Positions 46,253-58,805 of a DNA stretch of 64,000 bases are shown in pieces. A program made the translations under genes and the position numbers. Each line of letters opens with the position of its first letter. Positions within the stretch are counted from its first letter, which is position 1. This DNA is from Sphingomonas changnyeongensis (lineage in GTDB: Bacteria > Pseudomonadota > Alphaproteobacteria > Sphingomonadales > Sphingomonadaceae), in assembly GCF_009913435.1 (NCBI RefSeq), contig NZ_CP047895.1, positions 2,240,501 through 2,304,500 of the forward strand, written 5' to 3'. The notes under the pieces are model-generated. The model worked only from the letters and a program-made list of their open reading frames with translations. It was not told the origin of the DNA and ran no database searches.

Positions 46253-47370
46253 TCATTCCCCCGACCACATCGCCTTCAGCTTGTCGAAAAAGCCGTGGCT
46301 CTGCGGGCATTCCTCACCGGTTTCGGTGGCGCGGAATTGTTCCAGCAGCTCGCGCTGCTTGGCGTTGAGCTTGGTCGGCGTCTCGACCTCGACCTGGATC
46401 ACCAGATCGCCCTGGCCGCGCCCGTTCAGCACCGGCATGCCCGCCCCGCGCTGACGGATCTGCTTGCCGGACTGGATGCCGGCCGGGATGCGGATCTCGT
46501 GGCGCTGCTTGTCGAGGCCGGGAACGACGATCGTGCCACCGAGCGCCGCCGTCGTGAAGCTGATCGGCGCGCGCGCGAACAACGTCGTGCCATCGCGTTC
46601 GAAGATCGCATGGCGGCGGACATGGAGGAAGATGTAGAGGTCGCCGCACGGTGCCCCGCGCGCGCCGCATTCGCCCTCGCCGCTCAGGCGGATGCGCGTG
46701 CCGTCATCGACCCCGGGCGGGATGTTGACCGACAGCGTCTTCTGCTGGTCCACCCGGCCTTCGCCATGGCAGGTCTGGCACGGATCGGCGATCACCTCGC
46801 CCATGCCGTGACAGGTCGGGCAGGTGCGTTCGACGACGAAAAAACCCTGCTGCGAACGGATCTTGCCCATCCCGCCGCAGGTGTTGCAGGCGCGCACGCC
46901 CGCCCCGCCTTGGCCCCGGTGCCGGCACAGGTGCCGCAGGCCGCCGAAACGTCGAGCGTCACCTCGGTCGTCGTGCCGTGATAGGCTTCTTCCAGCGTGA
47001 TCTCGAGATCATAGCGCAGATCGGCACCGCGCCGGGGCTGGCGCCCGCCGCGCTGCTGGCCGCCGCCGAAAATGCTCTCGAAAATGTCGGCAAAGCCGTC
47101 AAAGCCCTGGCCGGCGTGGAAACCGCCGCCCCCGCCGCCATTCTGGAACGCGGCCTTGCCAAACCGGTCATAGGCGGCGCGCTTCTGCGGATCCTTCAGA
47201 CAGTCATAGGCCTCGCTGACCGCCTTGAACTGCGCCTCGGCATCGCGGCAGCCGCCATTCTTGTCCGGGTGATATTTCATCGCGAGCTTGCGATAGGCGG
47301 ACTTGATCGTCGCATCGTCGGCGGTGCGCTCGACGCCCAGCAGCTCGTAATAGTCGATTTCGGTGCTCAT
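46253..47370 (-). pseudogene. dnaJ: Molecular chaperone DnaJ, one-base frameshift
   Basis: The J domain carries the HPD motif ([16 protein letters not shown]), followed by a G/F-rich region, the Cys-rich zinc domain ([32 protein letters not shown]) and the substrate-binding C-terminal domain. The frame shifts between the first and second zinc repeats at a G4 run (plus-strand C4 46903-46906). One added G gives [14 protein letters not shown] and a normal protein of about 372 residues. All domains are otherwise intact, so an under-call is likely. It is the co-chaperone of DnaK, which lies 112 bases upstream on the same strand. Confidence 0.92.
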
Positions 47371-47482
47371 GCTGACCCCAGAGCCTGGCGAAGCCCGATG
47401 CCGGCCGGGCGGGCCGGGCGGAACGCGTCATGCGCCCCGCCCCTTCCCGCGCCGACCGGCATGGGCTTGCGTTTCACGGGAC

Positions 47483-49378
<1,896 letters not shown>

Positions 49379-49572
49379 TTTACCTCTTTGCACCCCTGCG
49401 ATGAAGCTGGTCGCGGCGACCCCCCTGGGCCAGCCCCGACCGGACTGATGAAGCGGATATAGGCAGGCTATTGCTTGCCGCAAGTCGCGCCGGACCCTAG
49501 ACTTTGGCCGACCGTCCGGCGCGCGCGCCACTGCTGTCGCGGTGCGCCGGCCATGCCAGAGGAGATCACCCG

Positions 49573-50058
49573 ATGTTGCGTCCGTTTGTTGGGCTTTGTG
49601 CCGCCGGCATTGCGCTGGCAACCGCCGGCTGCACGCAGGAAGAAGCGCAGCTGCAGGTGACCGATGCCTGGGTGCGCATCTCGCCGGTGGCGTCCAATCC
49701 GTCTGCCGGCTATTTCACGGTCAAGGGCGGGGAAAAGGCCGTCCAGCTGATCGGCGTCAGCTCGCCGGTCGCGATCCGCACCGAAATGCACGAAACGATG
49801 GCCGATCACGGTGCTGGTGATGGCAATAGCGATGGCAAGGGCCATGGCATGACGATGATGAAGCCGGTGACCAGCGTCGATGTGCCGGCGCGCGGCACCG
49901 TCGCGTTCGCGCCCGGCGGGCGCCATGCGATGTTCTGGAACATCAATCCCGGCATCGTGCCGCCGCGCACCATGCCGCTCGTCTTCACCTTCTCCGATGG
50001 CACCCAGATCGAGGTCGCGGCGCGCACCGTTGCGGTGGGTGCGCCCGCACCCAAATGA
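49573..50058 (+). CDS. PCuAC-family copper chaperone-like lipoprotein
   Basis: A 161-residue protein with a lipoprotein signal ([14 protein letters not shown], lipid Cys near residue 20) and a cupredoxin-like PCu(A)C domain ([20 protein letters not shown]). Metal-ligand candidates are the Met/His in [17 protein letters not shown] and [10 protein letters not shown] His/Gly/Asp insertion lies between them ([15 protein letters not shown]), adding extra metal-binding potential. Relatives deliver Cu(I) to cytochrome oxidase in the periplasm. ATG 49573 gives the signal peptide. It is followed by a metalloprotease-like gene on the same strand. Confidence 0.85.
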   Translation: MLRPFVGLCAAGIALATAGCTQEEAQLQVTDAWVRISPVASNPSAGYFTVKGGEKAVQLIGVSSPVAIRTEMHETMADHGAGDGNSDGKGHGMTMMKPVTSVDVPARGTVAFAPGGRHAMFWNINPGIVPPRTMPLVFTFSDGTQIEVAARTVAVGAPAPK

Positions 50059-50106
50059 CGCGACCGGCGTGGCTGGTGGCAACGGGCCGATAAGGGCCGG
50101 ACGGCG

Positions 50107-50607
50107 ATGATCCGCGCCGCCCTGATCCGCCGGGCACAGGCCGGCGGCAGGCCGCTGACCGGCGGCGAGATCGATCTTGGCCGGTCAGTGTTCGGCGATG
50201 CGGTCGATTACGCGGCCATCCGCATCCATCGGCGCTGCTGGTGGCCCCTCCAGCCGCGCCGGGTGGTGATGGCACCCGATGGCGCGATCTGGTTCCACCC
50301 CGAAAGCCCCGCCTATCACGCCGATTTCAGCGCCGCGCCGCGTGCCGCGCAGGGGCTGTTCATCCATGAAATGGTGCATGTCTGGCAGCACCAGACCGGC
50401 CTGTTCCTGCCCTGGCGGCGGCATCCCTTCTGCCGCTACACCTATCGGCTGGAGCCGGGCCGGCCCTTCGCCCGATATGGCATCGAGCAGCAGGCGGAGA
50501 TTGTCCGCCACGCCTTTCTGGCCGCAGGATCATGGCCTTCGGGCGAGGACGGCGGAGACGCGATGCGCCTCGCCGCACTGCTGCCGTTCGGCACCCTCTC
50601 GGGCTAG
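50107..50607 (+). CDS. Zinc-metalloprotease-like protein (vgr-related type)
   Basis: A 166-residue protein with an HExxH-type motif in GLFIHEMVHVWQHQTGLF (about residues 93-110) and a later Glu in YGIEQQAEIVRHAF that could be the third zinc ligand. The N-terminus (RPLTGGEIDLGRSVFGDAVD) resembles DUF4157-type peptidase-like domains. Sphingomonad homologues are often named vgr-related protein, a label without functional support. No signal peptide is visible. The function is unknown. Confidence 0.7.
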   Translation: MIRAALIRRAQAGGRPLTGGEIDLGRSVFGDAVDYAAIRIHRRCWWPLQPRRVVMAPDGAIWFHPESPAYHADFSAAPRAAQGLFIHEMVHVWQHQTGLFLPWRRHPFCRYTYRLEPGRPFARYGIEQQAEIVRHAFLAAGSWPSGEDGGDAMRLAALLPFGTLSG

Positions 50608-50705
50608 GGTGTTTTCAAGCCGGGTGGAATCACCTGACGGTTCGGAAAACGCCGCAAAACAGAGACCTGGAGGGCCGGCCCGATGCAATCGGATCGAAAG
50701 CCGCT

Positions 50706-51455
50706 CTAGGCGGCGGCGATGATCGGCACGAAATCGGCTGCCTTGAGGCTCGCCCCGCCGACCAGCGCGCCATCGACATCGGGCAGGCCGAGCAGCTCGG
50801 CCGCGTTGGCGGGCTTGACCGACCCGCCATAAAGGATGCGCACCCCGTCCGCCTCCGGCCCGAGCAGCGCACGCAGCCGGGTGCGGATGCCGGCATGCAT
50901 CGCCGCGACATCGCCCGGCGTCGGCGTGCGCCCGGTGCCGATCGCCCAGACCGGTTCATACGCAATGACAAGCGCATCCGCCTTCGCCCCCGGCGGCACC
51001 GATCCGGCCAGCTGGGCCGCGACCACATCCTCGGCCCGCCCGGCATCGCGCTCGGCCTCGGTCTCGCCGACGCACAGGATGGCGATCATCCCGGCCGCCA
51101 TCACCGCTTCGGCCTTGGCGCGCACCTCGGCATCGCTTTCATGCTGATCGGCGCGGCGCTCGCTATGGCCGACAATGGCAAGCCGCGCCCCCGCCTCGAC
51201 CAGCATCGCCGCCGACACGCAGCCGGTGTGCGCGCCGCTCGCCCGCGCATGGCAATCCTGCGCGCCGATGGGCAGCGCCGTCCGCGCTGCCGCCGGCGCG
51301 ATCAGCGTAAAGGGCGGGCAGATGGCGACATCGACATGCGGGTGGAGGGCGGCGGCGGCTGCAATCGCATCCAGCTCGGCGAGCGCTGCCATGTCGCCGT
51401 TCATCTTCCAATTGCCCGCGACCAGCTTGCGCCGCGCCTGTGTTCCGGTGCTCAT
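50706..51455 (-). CDS. tpiA: Triosephosphate isomerase
   Basis: A 249-residue TIM barrel of glycolysis, with substrate Lys in VAGNWKMNG, catalytic His in [11 protein letters not shown], catalytic Glu in [13 protein letters not shown], and the phosphate loop [18 protein letters not shown] 51455 ([10 protein letters not shown]) is preferred to ATG 51467. The 98 bases between this gene and the convergent neighbour show no feature. It is divergent from ppiD, with about 230 bases between them for both promoters. Confidence 0.96.
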   Translation of the reverse strand: MSTGTQARRKLVAGNWKMNGDMAALAELDAIAAAAALHPHVDVAICPPFTLIAPAAARTALPIGAQDCHARASGAHTGCVSAAMLVEAGARLAIVGHSERRADQHESDAEVRAKAEAVMAAGMIAILCVGETEAERDAGRAEDVVAAQLAGSVPPGAKADALVIAYEPVWAIGTGRTPTPGDVAAMHAGIRTRLRALLGPEADGVRILYGGSVKPANAAELLGLPDVDGALVGGASLKAADFVPIIAAA

Positions 51456-51682
51456 CTGCCCTCGCATCCCTCAAGATCGGTCTCCGACCGGGTGGCCCCC
51501 GGATCGGTCTCCGCCCGCCCGGTAGAGGATCGCATGCGGCACGCGCAACCGTTCCGCGAGCCCGCCCGCCATGCGCCCGATGCTTGTCCCGCTGCGCGAC
51601 AATGCCTAAAGCCCTTGCCCTGCACCGGGGCGCATGTTCCGGCGCGTCCGTCTGCCCTGCCCATTTTTGTTGCGGAACATCG

Positions 51683-53620
51683 ATGCTCAACGCGCTTCGC
51701 AGTCTGTCCAAATCCAAGTTCGGCGTGGTGCTGCTTGGGCTGTTCCTTGCCGCGATCGCCGCCGGCTTTGTGCTGGCGGACATCCAGAATGTCGGGGTCC
51801 CGGGCAGCGCGACCGGCGACAATGCGGCACGGGTCGGGCGGACGACGATTTCCCAGGCCGATCTGCGCCAGCGGGTGCAGCGTGCCTATGAGTCCGCGCG
51901 GCGGCAGGATCCGGCGCTGACCATCCAGAGCTTTGTCGCCCAGGGCGGGGTGGAGGCGGTGCTCAACCGCATGATCGACGATCTCGTCATCGAACAGTTT
52001 GCGCGCGGCGCGGGCATGGGCGTCAGCCGTAAGCTCGAAGACGGGCTGATCGCCGGCGCGCAGGCGTTTCGCGGCCTCGACGGGCGGTTCGACCAGTCGC
52101 AATATGAAGCGTTTCTGGCGCGCGAGGGGCTGAGCGAAAAGCAGGTCCGCGCGGAACTCGCTCGCGATCTATATTCCAACCAGCTGATCGTGCCGGCGGC
52201 TGGCGGCACGCGCGCGCCGCTTGGCCTCGCGCTGCCCTATGCGTCGATGCTGCTCGAACAGCGGCGCGGCCAGGCGCTGTTCGTGCCGACGGCGGCGTTC
52301 GCGCCCAAGGCACCCGGCGAGGCCGAGCTGACCGCCTATTACCGGCAGAATATCGGCCGTTACACGATCCCGGAACGCCGGGTGCTCCGCTATGCGGTGA
52401 TCGAGCGCGCGGCGCTTGCCGTGCCCGCGCCGACCGATGCGGAAATCGCCAAGGCCTATGATGCGGCCAAGGCCGAATATGCCCCGCGTGAAACCCGCGA
52501 TCTGAGCCAGGTGATCCTGCCGTCCGAAAGCGCGGCGCGCGATTTCGCCCGGCGGATCGAAGGCGGGGCGACGATCGATGCCGCCGCGCGGGCCATCGGG
52601 CTGGAAGCCGCGCGGCTGACCGGCCAGACCCGCCAGGCCTATGCGACGGCAAGCGCCGATGCAGTCGCCGCGGCGGCGTTCCAGACCGCGCAGGGCCGGA
52701 TCGCCGCGCCGACGCGCTCGCCGCTCGGCTGGCATGTCGTCCGCGTCGATCAGGTCCGCACCGTGCCGGGCAAGACGATTGCCGATGTGCGCGGCGAACT
52801 CGCCGCCGGCATCCTCAAAACCAAGAGCGAACAGGCCTTTGCCGATCTGATCGCGCGGATCGACGATGCGATCGCCAATGGCGGGACGTTCGACGAAGTG
52901 GTCGCCGCCAACAAGCTGACCGGCATCACCACCCAGCCGCTGCTCGCGACCGGGCGCACCGCCGATGCTGCGCCCGACGCGCCGGTCGCGCCGGAACTGG
53001 CCGCCGTGCTCAAGGTCGCGTTCGACAGCGAGGCGGATGATGATCCGGTGGTCGAACAGGTCGCAGCCAATGAACGGGCGGTGATCCTGAAGGTCGGCCA
53101 GATCGTCGCGCCGACGCCGCGCCCGATGGCGTCGATCCGCGACCGGCTGGTCGCCGATCTTGGCCGCGATCAGGGCTTTGCCGCCGCCCGCGCCGCCGCC
53201 GACCGGGTGCTCGCCCGGCTGAAGGCCGGCGACAATCTTGCCGCCGCCGCCCGCGCGGCGGGGGCCGCCCTGCCCGCGCCTGCGGCCATTGCAGGGCAGC
53301 GGCGCGAGCTGCTGCAGGCGGGCCGGCCGGTCGATCCCCGGCTCGATGCGCTGTTCGGCCCGCGCGCCGGCGGGGCGCGGCTCGCGCCCGCCGCCGACAT
53401 GGCGGGCTGGTATGTGGTGCGCGTCGACCAGATCGTCCCCGGCGATGCGCGCGGCCAGCCGGCGCTGATCCAGGCGTCGCAGGCGCAGTTCGGCCCGGTG
53501 CTGGGCCAGGAATATGCGCAGCAGCTGATCGCCGCCGCCCGCCGCGAACTGGGCAGCGAAATCAACCAGGCAGCGGTCGGCGCGCTGAAGCGCGACCTGA
53601 TCGGCCCGGCAGCGCCCTGA
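51683..53620 (+). CDS. ppiD: Membrane-anchored peptidyl-prolyl isomerase PpiD/SurA type
   Basis: A 645-residue periplasmic folding factor. One N-terminal membrane anchor (FGVVLLGLFLAAIAAGFVL) is followed by a SurA-N-like chaperone domain (to about 240) and a degenerate parvulin domain (about 270-370, RDLSQVILPSESAARDFARR then RSPLGWHVVRVDQV). A second parvulin-like unit is near the C-terminus (MAGWYVVRVDQIVP). It assists folding of secreted and outer-membrane proteins at the Sec translocon. ATG 51683 gives the anchor. Its stop overlaps trpE by 1 base (TGATG), so it leads the tryptophan operon, a common order in this group. Confidence 0.88.
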   Translation: MLNALRSLSKSKFGVVLLGLFLAAIAAGFVLADIQNVGVPGSATGDNAARVGRTTISQADLRQRVQRAYESARRQDPALTIQSFVAQGGVEAVLNRMIDDLVIEQFARGAGMGVSRKLEDGLIAGAQAFRGLDGRFDQSQYEAFLAREGLSEKQVRAELARDLYSNQLIVPAAGGTRAPLGLALPYASMLLEQRRGQALFVPTAAFAPKAPGEAELTAYYRQNIGRYTIPERRVLRYAVIERAALAVPAPTDAEIAKAYDAAKAEYAPRETRDLSQVILPSESAARDFARRIEGGATIDAAARAIGLEAARLTGQTRQAYATASADAVAAAAFQTAQGRIAAPTRSPLGWHVVRVDQVRTVPGKTIADVRGELAAGILKTKSEQAFADLIARIDDAIANGGTFDEVVAANKLTGITTQPLLATGRTADAAPDAPVAPELAAVLKVAFDSEADDDPVVEQVAANERAVILKVGQIVAPTPRPMASIRDRLVADLGRDQGFAAARAAADRVLARLKAGDNLAAAARAAGAALPAPAAIAGQRRELLQAGRPVDPRLDALFGPRAGGARLAPAADMAGWYVVRVDQIVPGDARGQPALIQASQAQFGPVLGQEYAQQLIAAARRELGSEINQAAVGALKRDLIGPAAP

Positions 53621-55197
53621 TGACACAGCACGGCGTGGGCGCTGCCCCGGCGGGCGCGGGCGCGGGCATGGGAACGGGCACGGCCATGGCAAGCGACGAT
53701 CAGGCGGTGGCGCAGGCGCTGGCCGAAGGGCGGCCCGCCTTTGTCTGGCGGCGGCAGATCGCCGATGTCCACACCCCGGTCGGCGCGGCGCTTGCGCTGA
53801 TCGAGCCGGGGCGCGGCGATTTCCTGCTGGAATCGGTCGAGGGCGGGCAGACGCGCGGCCGCCACAGCCTGATCGGGCTGGCACCGGACCTCGTCTTCCG
53901 CGCCGTCGGCGACACGGCCGAGATCAACCGCAACTGGCTGCACGACCGGGACGATTTCATCCCCGCCGGCCCGGCAATCGCGGCACTGCGCACGCTGGTC
54001 GGCGAATGCCGTGCCGATGTGCCGGCGGAACTGCCCCCGGCGCTCGCCTGTCTGGTCGGCTATTTCGGCTATGAGACGTTCGGCCTGATCGAAAACCTGC
54101 CCCGGCCGCCGGCCAATCCGCTGGCGCTGCCCGACATGCTGTTCGTGCGCCCGACCCTGATCCTGGTGTTCGACCGGCTGACCGACGAGCTGTTCCTGAT
54201 CGCCCCGCTCTGGCCGGGTGACGGCGCTGCCGATCCGGCAGCCCGCATCGCCGACGCGCGGGAGCGGATCGACGCCGCCGCCGCCCGGCTGGCGGCGCGC
54301 GGCGATACCGCAGCGCGCACCGCACCGCCGGCCGTCACCGACCTGAGCGTGACGCCGCACCTTGCGCCCGGCCAGTACCGCGACATGGTCGTGCGCGCGC
54401 AGGACTATATCCGCGCCGGCGATATCTTTCAGGTCGTGCTCGCCCAGCGCTTCACCGCGCCCTTCCCGCTGCCGCCGTTCGATCTTTACCGCGCGCTCAG
54501 GCGGATCAATCCGTCGCCCTTCCTTTATTTCCTCGACCTGCCGGGCTTTGCGCTCACCGGCAGCAGCCCGGAGATTCTGGTGCGCGCGCGCGGCGGCGAG
54601 GTGACGATCCGCCCGATCGCCGGCACCCGGCCGCGCGGGCGGACCGCGACCGAAGATGCCGAGAATCGCGACAGCCTGCTCGCCGATCCCAAGGAACGGG
54701 CCGAGCATCTGATGCTGCTCGACCTTGGCCGCAACGATGTCGGCCGGGTGGCCGCGCCGGGCAGCGTGCGCGTGACCGACAGCTACACGATCGAGTTTTA
54801 CAGCCACGTCATGCACATCGTGTCGAACGTGGTCGGGCGGCTGGCCGACGGGCGCGACGCGCTCGATGCGCTGTTCGCCGGCTTTCCGGCCGGCACGGTG
54901 TCGGGCGCGCCCAAGGTCCGCGCGTGCGAGATCATTGCCGAGCTGGAGCCGGAAACGCGCGGTGCCTATGCGGGCGGCGTCGGCTATTTCTCGGCCGACG
55001 GGTCGATGGACAGCTGCATCGTGCTGCGCACCGCCGTGGTCAAGGACGGGCAGATGCACGTCCAGGCCGGGGCCGGCATCGTCGCCGACAGCGATCCCGC
55101 CGCCGAACAGCGCGAGTGCGAGGCCAAATCGGGCGCGCTGTTCGCCGCCGCGCGCGAGGCGCTTGTTCGCGCGCTCGATCCCGGTTTCGGGCAATAG
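53620..55197 (+). CDS. trpE: Anthranilate synthase component I
   Basis: A 525-residue chorismate-utilising enzyme. The N-terminal LLESVEGGQTRGRHSLIG includes the LLES Trp-feedback motif. The catalytic domain has RPIAGTRPRGRTATEDAE, LLDLGRNDVGRVA, FPAGTVSGAPKVRA and QAGAGIVADSDPAAE. It converts chorismate and ammonia from TrpG to anthranilate. It carries an unusual Gly/Ala/Met-rich N-terminal extension of about 25 residues; a start at a later codon is possible. It is coupled to ppiD. Confidence 0.95.
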   Translation: MTQHGVGAAPAGAGAGMGTGTAMASDDQAVAQALAEGRPAFVWRRQIADVHTPVGAALALIEPGRGDFLLESVEGGQTRGRHSLIGLAPDLVFRAVGDTAEINRNWLHDRDDFIPAGPAIAALRTLVGECRADVPAELPPALACLVGYFGYETFGLIENLPRPPANPLALPDMLFVRPTLILVFDRLTDELFLIAPLWPGDGAADPAARIADARERIDAAAARLAARGDTAARTAPPAVTDLSVTPHLAPGQYRDMVVRAQDYIRAGDIFQVVLAQRFTAPFPLPPFDLYRALRRINPSPFLYFLDLPGFALTGSSPEILVRARGGEVTIRPIAGTRPRGRTATEDAENRDSLLADPKERAEHLMLLDLGRNDVGRVAAPGSVRVTDSYTIEFYSHVMHIVSNVVGRLADGRDALDALFAGFPAGTVSGAPKVRACEIIAELEPETRGAYAGGVGYFSADGSMDSCIVLRTAVVKDGQMHVQAGAGIVADSDPAAEQRECEAKSGALFAAAREALVRALDPGFGQ

Positions 55198-55243
55198 CCT
55201 GAGGGGTGTGGATTCGCGCCGTGGTCGCCCCTAACATGGAAGA

Positions 55244-56371
55244 ATGAGCACAGCCCGCCCGCCCCGCCGCCCGACTGCTTCCCGGCTCCGCCGCCTGCTC
55301 AGCTTATGGCCCGGCGCGGCGATGCTCGCGGCACTCGCGCTCAGCCAGCCGGCATCCGCCGCCCCGGCGGGCGCGCGCGAGCAGGATCTGACGCTCAGGA
55401 ACTTCCGCTTCCACACCGGGGAAGTGCTGCCGGAGCTGAAGCTGCATTACACGACGCTCGGCACGCCGCAGCGCGACGCATCGGGCGCGGTCACGAATGC
55501 GGTGATGATCCTCCACGGCACCGGCGGATCGGGGCATCAGTTCTTCCAGCCCCAGTTCGCCGATGCGCTGTTCGGGCCGGGCCAGCCGCTCGACACAGCG
55601 CGCTATTTCATCATCCTGCCCGACAATATCGGCCATGGCGCGTCGTCCAAGCCCAGCGACGGGCTGAAGGCGCGCTTTCCCGCCTATGACTATGCCGACA
55701 TGGTCGATGCGCAGGCCCGGCTGCTCGACCATCTGGGCGTCAGGCGGCTCCGGCTGCTGATGGGCACATCGATGGGCTGCATGCACGGCTTTGTCTGGGG
55801 CACCACCCGGCCCGAACGCGTACAGGCGATGATGCCGATGGCGTGCCTGCCGGTCGAGATCGCCGGCCAGAACCGCATGTGGCGCAAGCTGGCGATCGAT
55901 GCCGTGCGCGCCGATCCCGCCTATCGCGGCGGCGATTACACGGCCCAGCCGCTCGCTGGGCTGCGCACCGCCGCCAGCCTGCTGCTCGTCGCCGGGCTGA
56001 ACCCGGTTCAGGCCCAGGCGCAGGCCCCGACGCGCATTGCCGCCGAAGCCGCGCTCGACACCGCATTTGCGCGCACCATCGCCGGGCGCGATGCCAATGA
56101 CCTGATCTGGCAGCTCGACAGTTCCAGGACCTACAATCCGGCGGCAGGGCTCGAGCGGATGACGATGCCCGTCACCTGGGTGAACTCGGCCGATGATTTC
56201 ATCAATCCGCCGGGCCTGGGCATTGCCGAGGCGGCGGCCCGCCGCCTGCCGCAGGGCAAGTTCATCCTGATCCCGCAAAGCGCCGAGACGCGCGGCCACG
56301 GCACCCATACATGGGCGCGGTTCTGGCAGCATGAGCTGGTGGCGCTGCTCGCGCGCAGCGAAGGGCGCTGA
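55244..56371 (+). CDS. Exported alpha/beta-hydrolase (MetX-like)
   Basis: A 375-residue alpha/beta hydrolase with an N-terminal Sec signal ([20 protein letters not shown]). The fold and triad are visible: oxyanion [11 protein letters not shown], nucleophile Ser in [16 protein letters not shown], Asp in [11 protein letters not shown] and His in [13 protein letters not shown]. It resembles homoserine O-acetyltransferase (MetX) in fold but is secreted and lies between trpE and trpG (gaps of 46 and 79 bases). Secretion makes a role in methionine synthesis unlikely; an esterase or acyltransferase acting in the periplasm is more probable. The substrate is unknown. Confidence 0.8.
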   Translation: MSTARPPRRPTASRLRRLLSLWPGAAMLAALALSQPASAAPAGAREQDLTLRNFRFHTGEVLPELKLHYTTLGTPQRDASGAVTNAVMILHGTGGSGHQFFQPQFADALFGPGQPLDTARYFIILPDNIGHGASSKPSDGLKARFPAYDYADMVDAQARLLDHLGVRRLRLLMGTSMGCMHGFVWGTTRPERVQAMMPMACLPVEIAGQNRMWRKLAIDAVRADPAYRGGDYTAQPLAGLRTAASLLLVAGLNPVQAQAQAPTRIAAEAALDTAFARTIAGRDANDLIWQLDSSRTYNPAAGLERMTMPVTWVNSADDFINPPGLGIAEAAARRLPQGKFILIPQSAETRGHGTHTWARFWQHELVALLARSEGR

Positions 56372-56450
56372 ACATGGCCCCGACAGGCAGGCGCAGCGCC
56401 CGGATTCCGTGCGTGACGAACCGGGGGCATGGCGGCTAAAGCCCCCGGCC

Positions 56451-57041
56451 ATGATCCTTGTCATCGATAACTATGACAGCTTCACCTGGAACCTCGTCCA
56501 TTATCTGATGGAGCTGGGGGCCGAGGTCGATGTGGTGCGCAACGACGCGCTGTCGGCCGGTCAGGCGCTGTCATCGGGCGCGCAGGCCTTTCTGATTTCG
56601 CCCGGCCCCTGCACGCCCAACGAAGCGGGCATCTCGCTCGATCTGGTCGCCGCCTGTGCTGCTGCCGGGCGGCCGCTGCTCGGCGTGTGCCTTGGCCATC
56701 AGGCGATCGGCCAGCATTTCGGCGGCAAGGTGGTGCGCGGCGGGCTGATGCACGGCAAGACGTCGCCGGTCACCCATGACGGCACCGGGCTGTTCGCAGG
56801 CCTGCCCTCGCCCTTCACCGCCACCCGCTATCATTCGCTGGTCGTGCCCGAAGACACGCTGCCGCCCGAACTGGTCGTCAATGCGCGCAGCGATGACGGC
56901 CATGTGATGGGCTTTCGCCATCAGAGCCTGCCGATCCACGGCGTCCAGTTCCATCCCGAGAGCATCGCGACCGAGCATGGCCACCGGATGCTGGCCAATT
57001 TCATGCGCGCGGCCGGCCTGCCGGTCAGGGAGCCGGCATGA
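56451..57041 (+). CDS. trpG: Anthranilate synthase component II (glutamine amidotransferase)
   Basis: A 196-residue class I glutamine amidotransferase: start [19 protein letters not shown], catalytic Cys in [17 protein letters not shown] and the His-x-Glu in [13 protein letters not shown]. It supplies ammonia to TrpE, and in bacteria with one copy also to PabB. Its stop overlaps the trpD start by 4 bases. Confidence 0.95.
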   Translation: MILVIDNYDSFTWNLVHYLMELGAEVDVVRNDALSAGQALSSGAQAFLISPGPCTPNEAGISLDLVAACAAAGRPLLGVCLGHQAIGQHFGGKVVRGGLMHGKTSPVTHDGTGLFAGLPSPFTATRYHSLVVPEDTLPPELVVNARSDDGHVMGFRHQSLPIHGVQFHPESIATEHGHRMLANFMRAAGLPVREPA

Positions 57042-58036
57042 CGACGATCACCATCCTGCCCGATGCCAGCGTCCCGCTCGACGCCGACACCGCGGCGCGC
57101 GCCTTTGGCGACATTCTGGACGGCAAGCCCGCCCATGACGATATCGCCCGTTTCCTTGCCGACATGTCGCTGCGCGACGAGACGGCGGCGGAAATCGCCG
57201 CCTGCGCGCAGGCGATGCGCGCCCGGATGCTGCCGGTCGATGCGCCGCCAAACGCCATCGACGTCTGTGGCACCGGGGCGGATGCACAGCACAGCCTCAA
57301 CATCTCGACCGCCGTCGCGATCGTCGTCGCGGCCTGCGGCGTGCCCGTCGCCAAGCACGGCAACCGCGCGGCCTCGTCCAAGGCCGGGGCGGCGGACACG
57401 CTCGAGGCGCTCGGGCTGAACCTCGATGTCGCCTCGGCAACCGCCGAGCGCAGCCTGAATGACCTGGGCATCGCGTTCCTGTTTGCGCAGATCCACCATC
57501 CGGCGCTGGCCCCGCTGGCCCCGATCCGCCGCGCGCTCGGGCGGCGGACGGTGTTCAACCTGGTCGGCCCGCTGTGCAACCCGGCGCGGGTGTCGCGGCA
57601 GCTGATCGGCATTGCGCGGCCCGATTTCATGCCCGTCTATGCCGATGCCGCGCGGCGTGTCGGGCTGCAAGCGGCGCTGCTGGTCGCGGGCGACGAGCCG
57701 CTCGATGAACTGTCGATCGCGGGACCGAGCACGATGGTGTCGGTCGGCATGCTGGGCGACAGCGTCCACCGCGTCATGCCGCGCGATGCGGGCCTTCAGC
57801 CGCACGCCCTTGATGCGCTGAAAGGGGATGATGCCGCCTATAACGCGGCTGCGCTGCGCCGCCTGCTGATGGGCAGCCCCGGCGCCTATCGCGACGCGGT
57901 GCTGCTCAATGCCGCCGCCGCGCTGATGGTGGCGGGCGAGGCCGCCGATCTGAAGGACGGCGCCCGTCGCGCCGCCCATGCGATCGACGACCAGAGCGCG
58001 CTGCACCTGCTCGAACGCTGGATCGCCTATCGATGA
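57038..58036 (+). CDS. trpD: Anthranilate phosphoribosyltransferase
   Basis: A 332-residue enzyme with the PRPP loop [18 protein letters not shown] (a GTGAD variant of the usual GTGGD), [17 protein letters not shown], and [15 protein letters not shown]. It transfers phosphoribose to anthranilate in the second step of the Trp pathway. ATG 57038 overlaps trpG and its stop overlaps trpC. Confidence 0.95.
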   Translation: MTTITILPDASVPLDADTAARAFGDILDGKPAHDDIARFLADMSLRDETAAEIAACAQAMRARMLPVDAPPNAIDVCGTGADAQHSLNISTAVAIVVAACGVPVAKHGNRAASSKAGAADTLEALGLNLDVASATAERSLNDLGIAFLFAQIHHPALAPLAPIRRALGRRTVFNLVGPLCNPARVSRQLIGIARPDFMPVYADAARRVGLQAALLVAGDEPLDELSIAGPSTMVSVGMLGDSVHRVMPRDAGLQPHALDALKGDDAAYNAAALRRLLMGSPGAYRDAVLLNAAAALMVAGEAADLKDGARRAAHAIDDQSALHLLERWIAYR

Positions 58037-58803
58037 ACAAGCTTCAGGAAATCTGCGCCTTCAAGGTGACGGACACCGCCCGTCGCCGCGCGCTCAACCC
58101 CGATCTCGATGCGCTGATCGCCGCCCAGTCGCCGCCGCGCGGGTTTCGCCGCGCGCTCGATTCCGCGCCCGGCTATGGCCTGATCGCCGAAATCAAGAAG
58201 GCCAGCCCGTCCAAAGGGCTGATCCGCGCCGATTTCGACCCGCCCGCCCATGCCCGCGCCTATCAGGCGGGCGGCGCATCCTGCCTGTCGGTGCTGACCG
58301 ACGAGCCTTATTTCCAGGGCCGCGATGCCGATCTGGTCGCCGCGCGCGCGGCCTGTGCGCTGCCGGTGCTGCGCAAGGATTTCATCGTCGATCCGTGGCA
58401 GGTGCGCGAGGCGCGCGCGCTGGGCGCGGACGCGATCCTGATCATCGTCGCCGCGCTCGACGATGGCCAGATGGCCGAAATCGAAGCGGCGGCGATCGAA
58501 CTGGGCATGGACGCGCTGGTCGAGGTGCACAGCGCCGCCGAGCTGGACCGGGCGCTTGCGCTCAAGTCGCGGCTGATCGGGGTCAATAACCGCGATCTCA
58601 GGGACTTTTCGGTCAGTTTTGAGCGGACATATGAACTTGTCGGCCGCGCCCCCGCCGGGTGCACCTTTGTCGCCGAAAGCGGGCTGACGCACCGCGCCGA
58701 TCTGAACGCGATGGCCGAACGCGGCGTGCGCTGCTTCCTGATCGGCGAAACGCTGATGCGCGCCGACGATGTCGAGGCCGCGACCCGGGCACTGGTCGGC
58801 TGA
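58033..58803 (+). CDS. trpC: Indole-3-glycerol phosphate synthase
   Basis: A 256-residue TIM barrel with [19 protein letters not shown] (catalytic Lys and phosphate site), [27 protein letters not shown] and [13 protein letters not shown]. It closes the indole ring in Trp synthesis. The length is normal and it is not fused to TrpF. It is coupled to trpD; moaC follows after 2 bases. trpF, trpB and trpA are not in this window. Confidence 0.95.
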   Translation: MNKLQEICAFKVTDTARRRALNPDLDALIAAQSPPRGFRRALDSAPGYGLIAEIKKASPSKGLIRADFDPPAHARAYQAGGASCLSVLTDEPYFQGRDADLVAARAACALPVLRKDFIVDPWQVREARALGADAILIIVAALDDGQMAEIEAAAIELGMDALVEVHSAAELDRALALKSRLIGVNNRDLRDFSVSFERTYELVGRAPAGCTFVAESGLTHRADLNAMAERGVRCFLIGETLMRADDVEAATRALVG

Positions 58804-58805
58804 CC

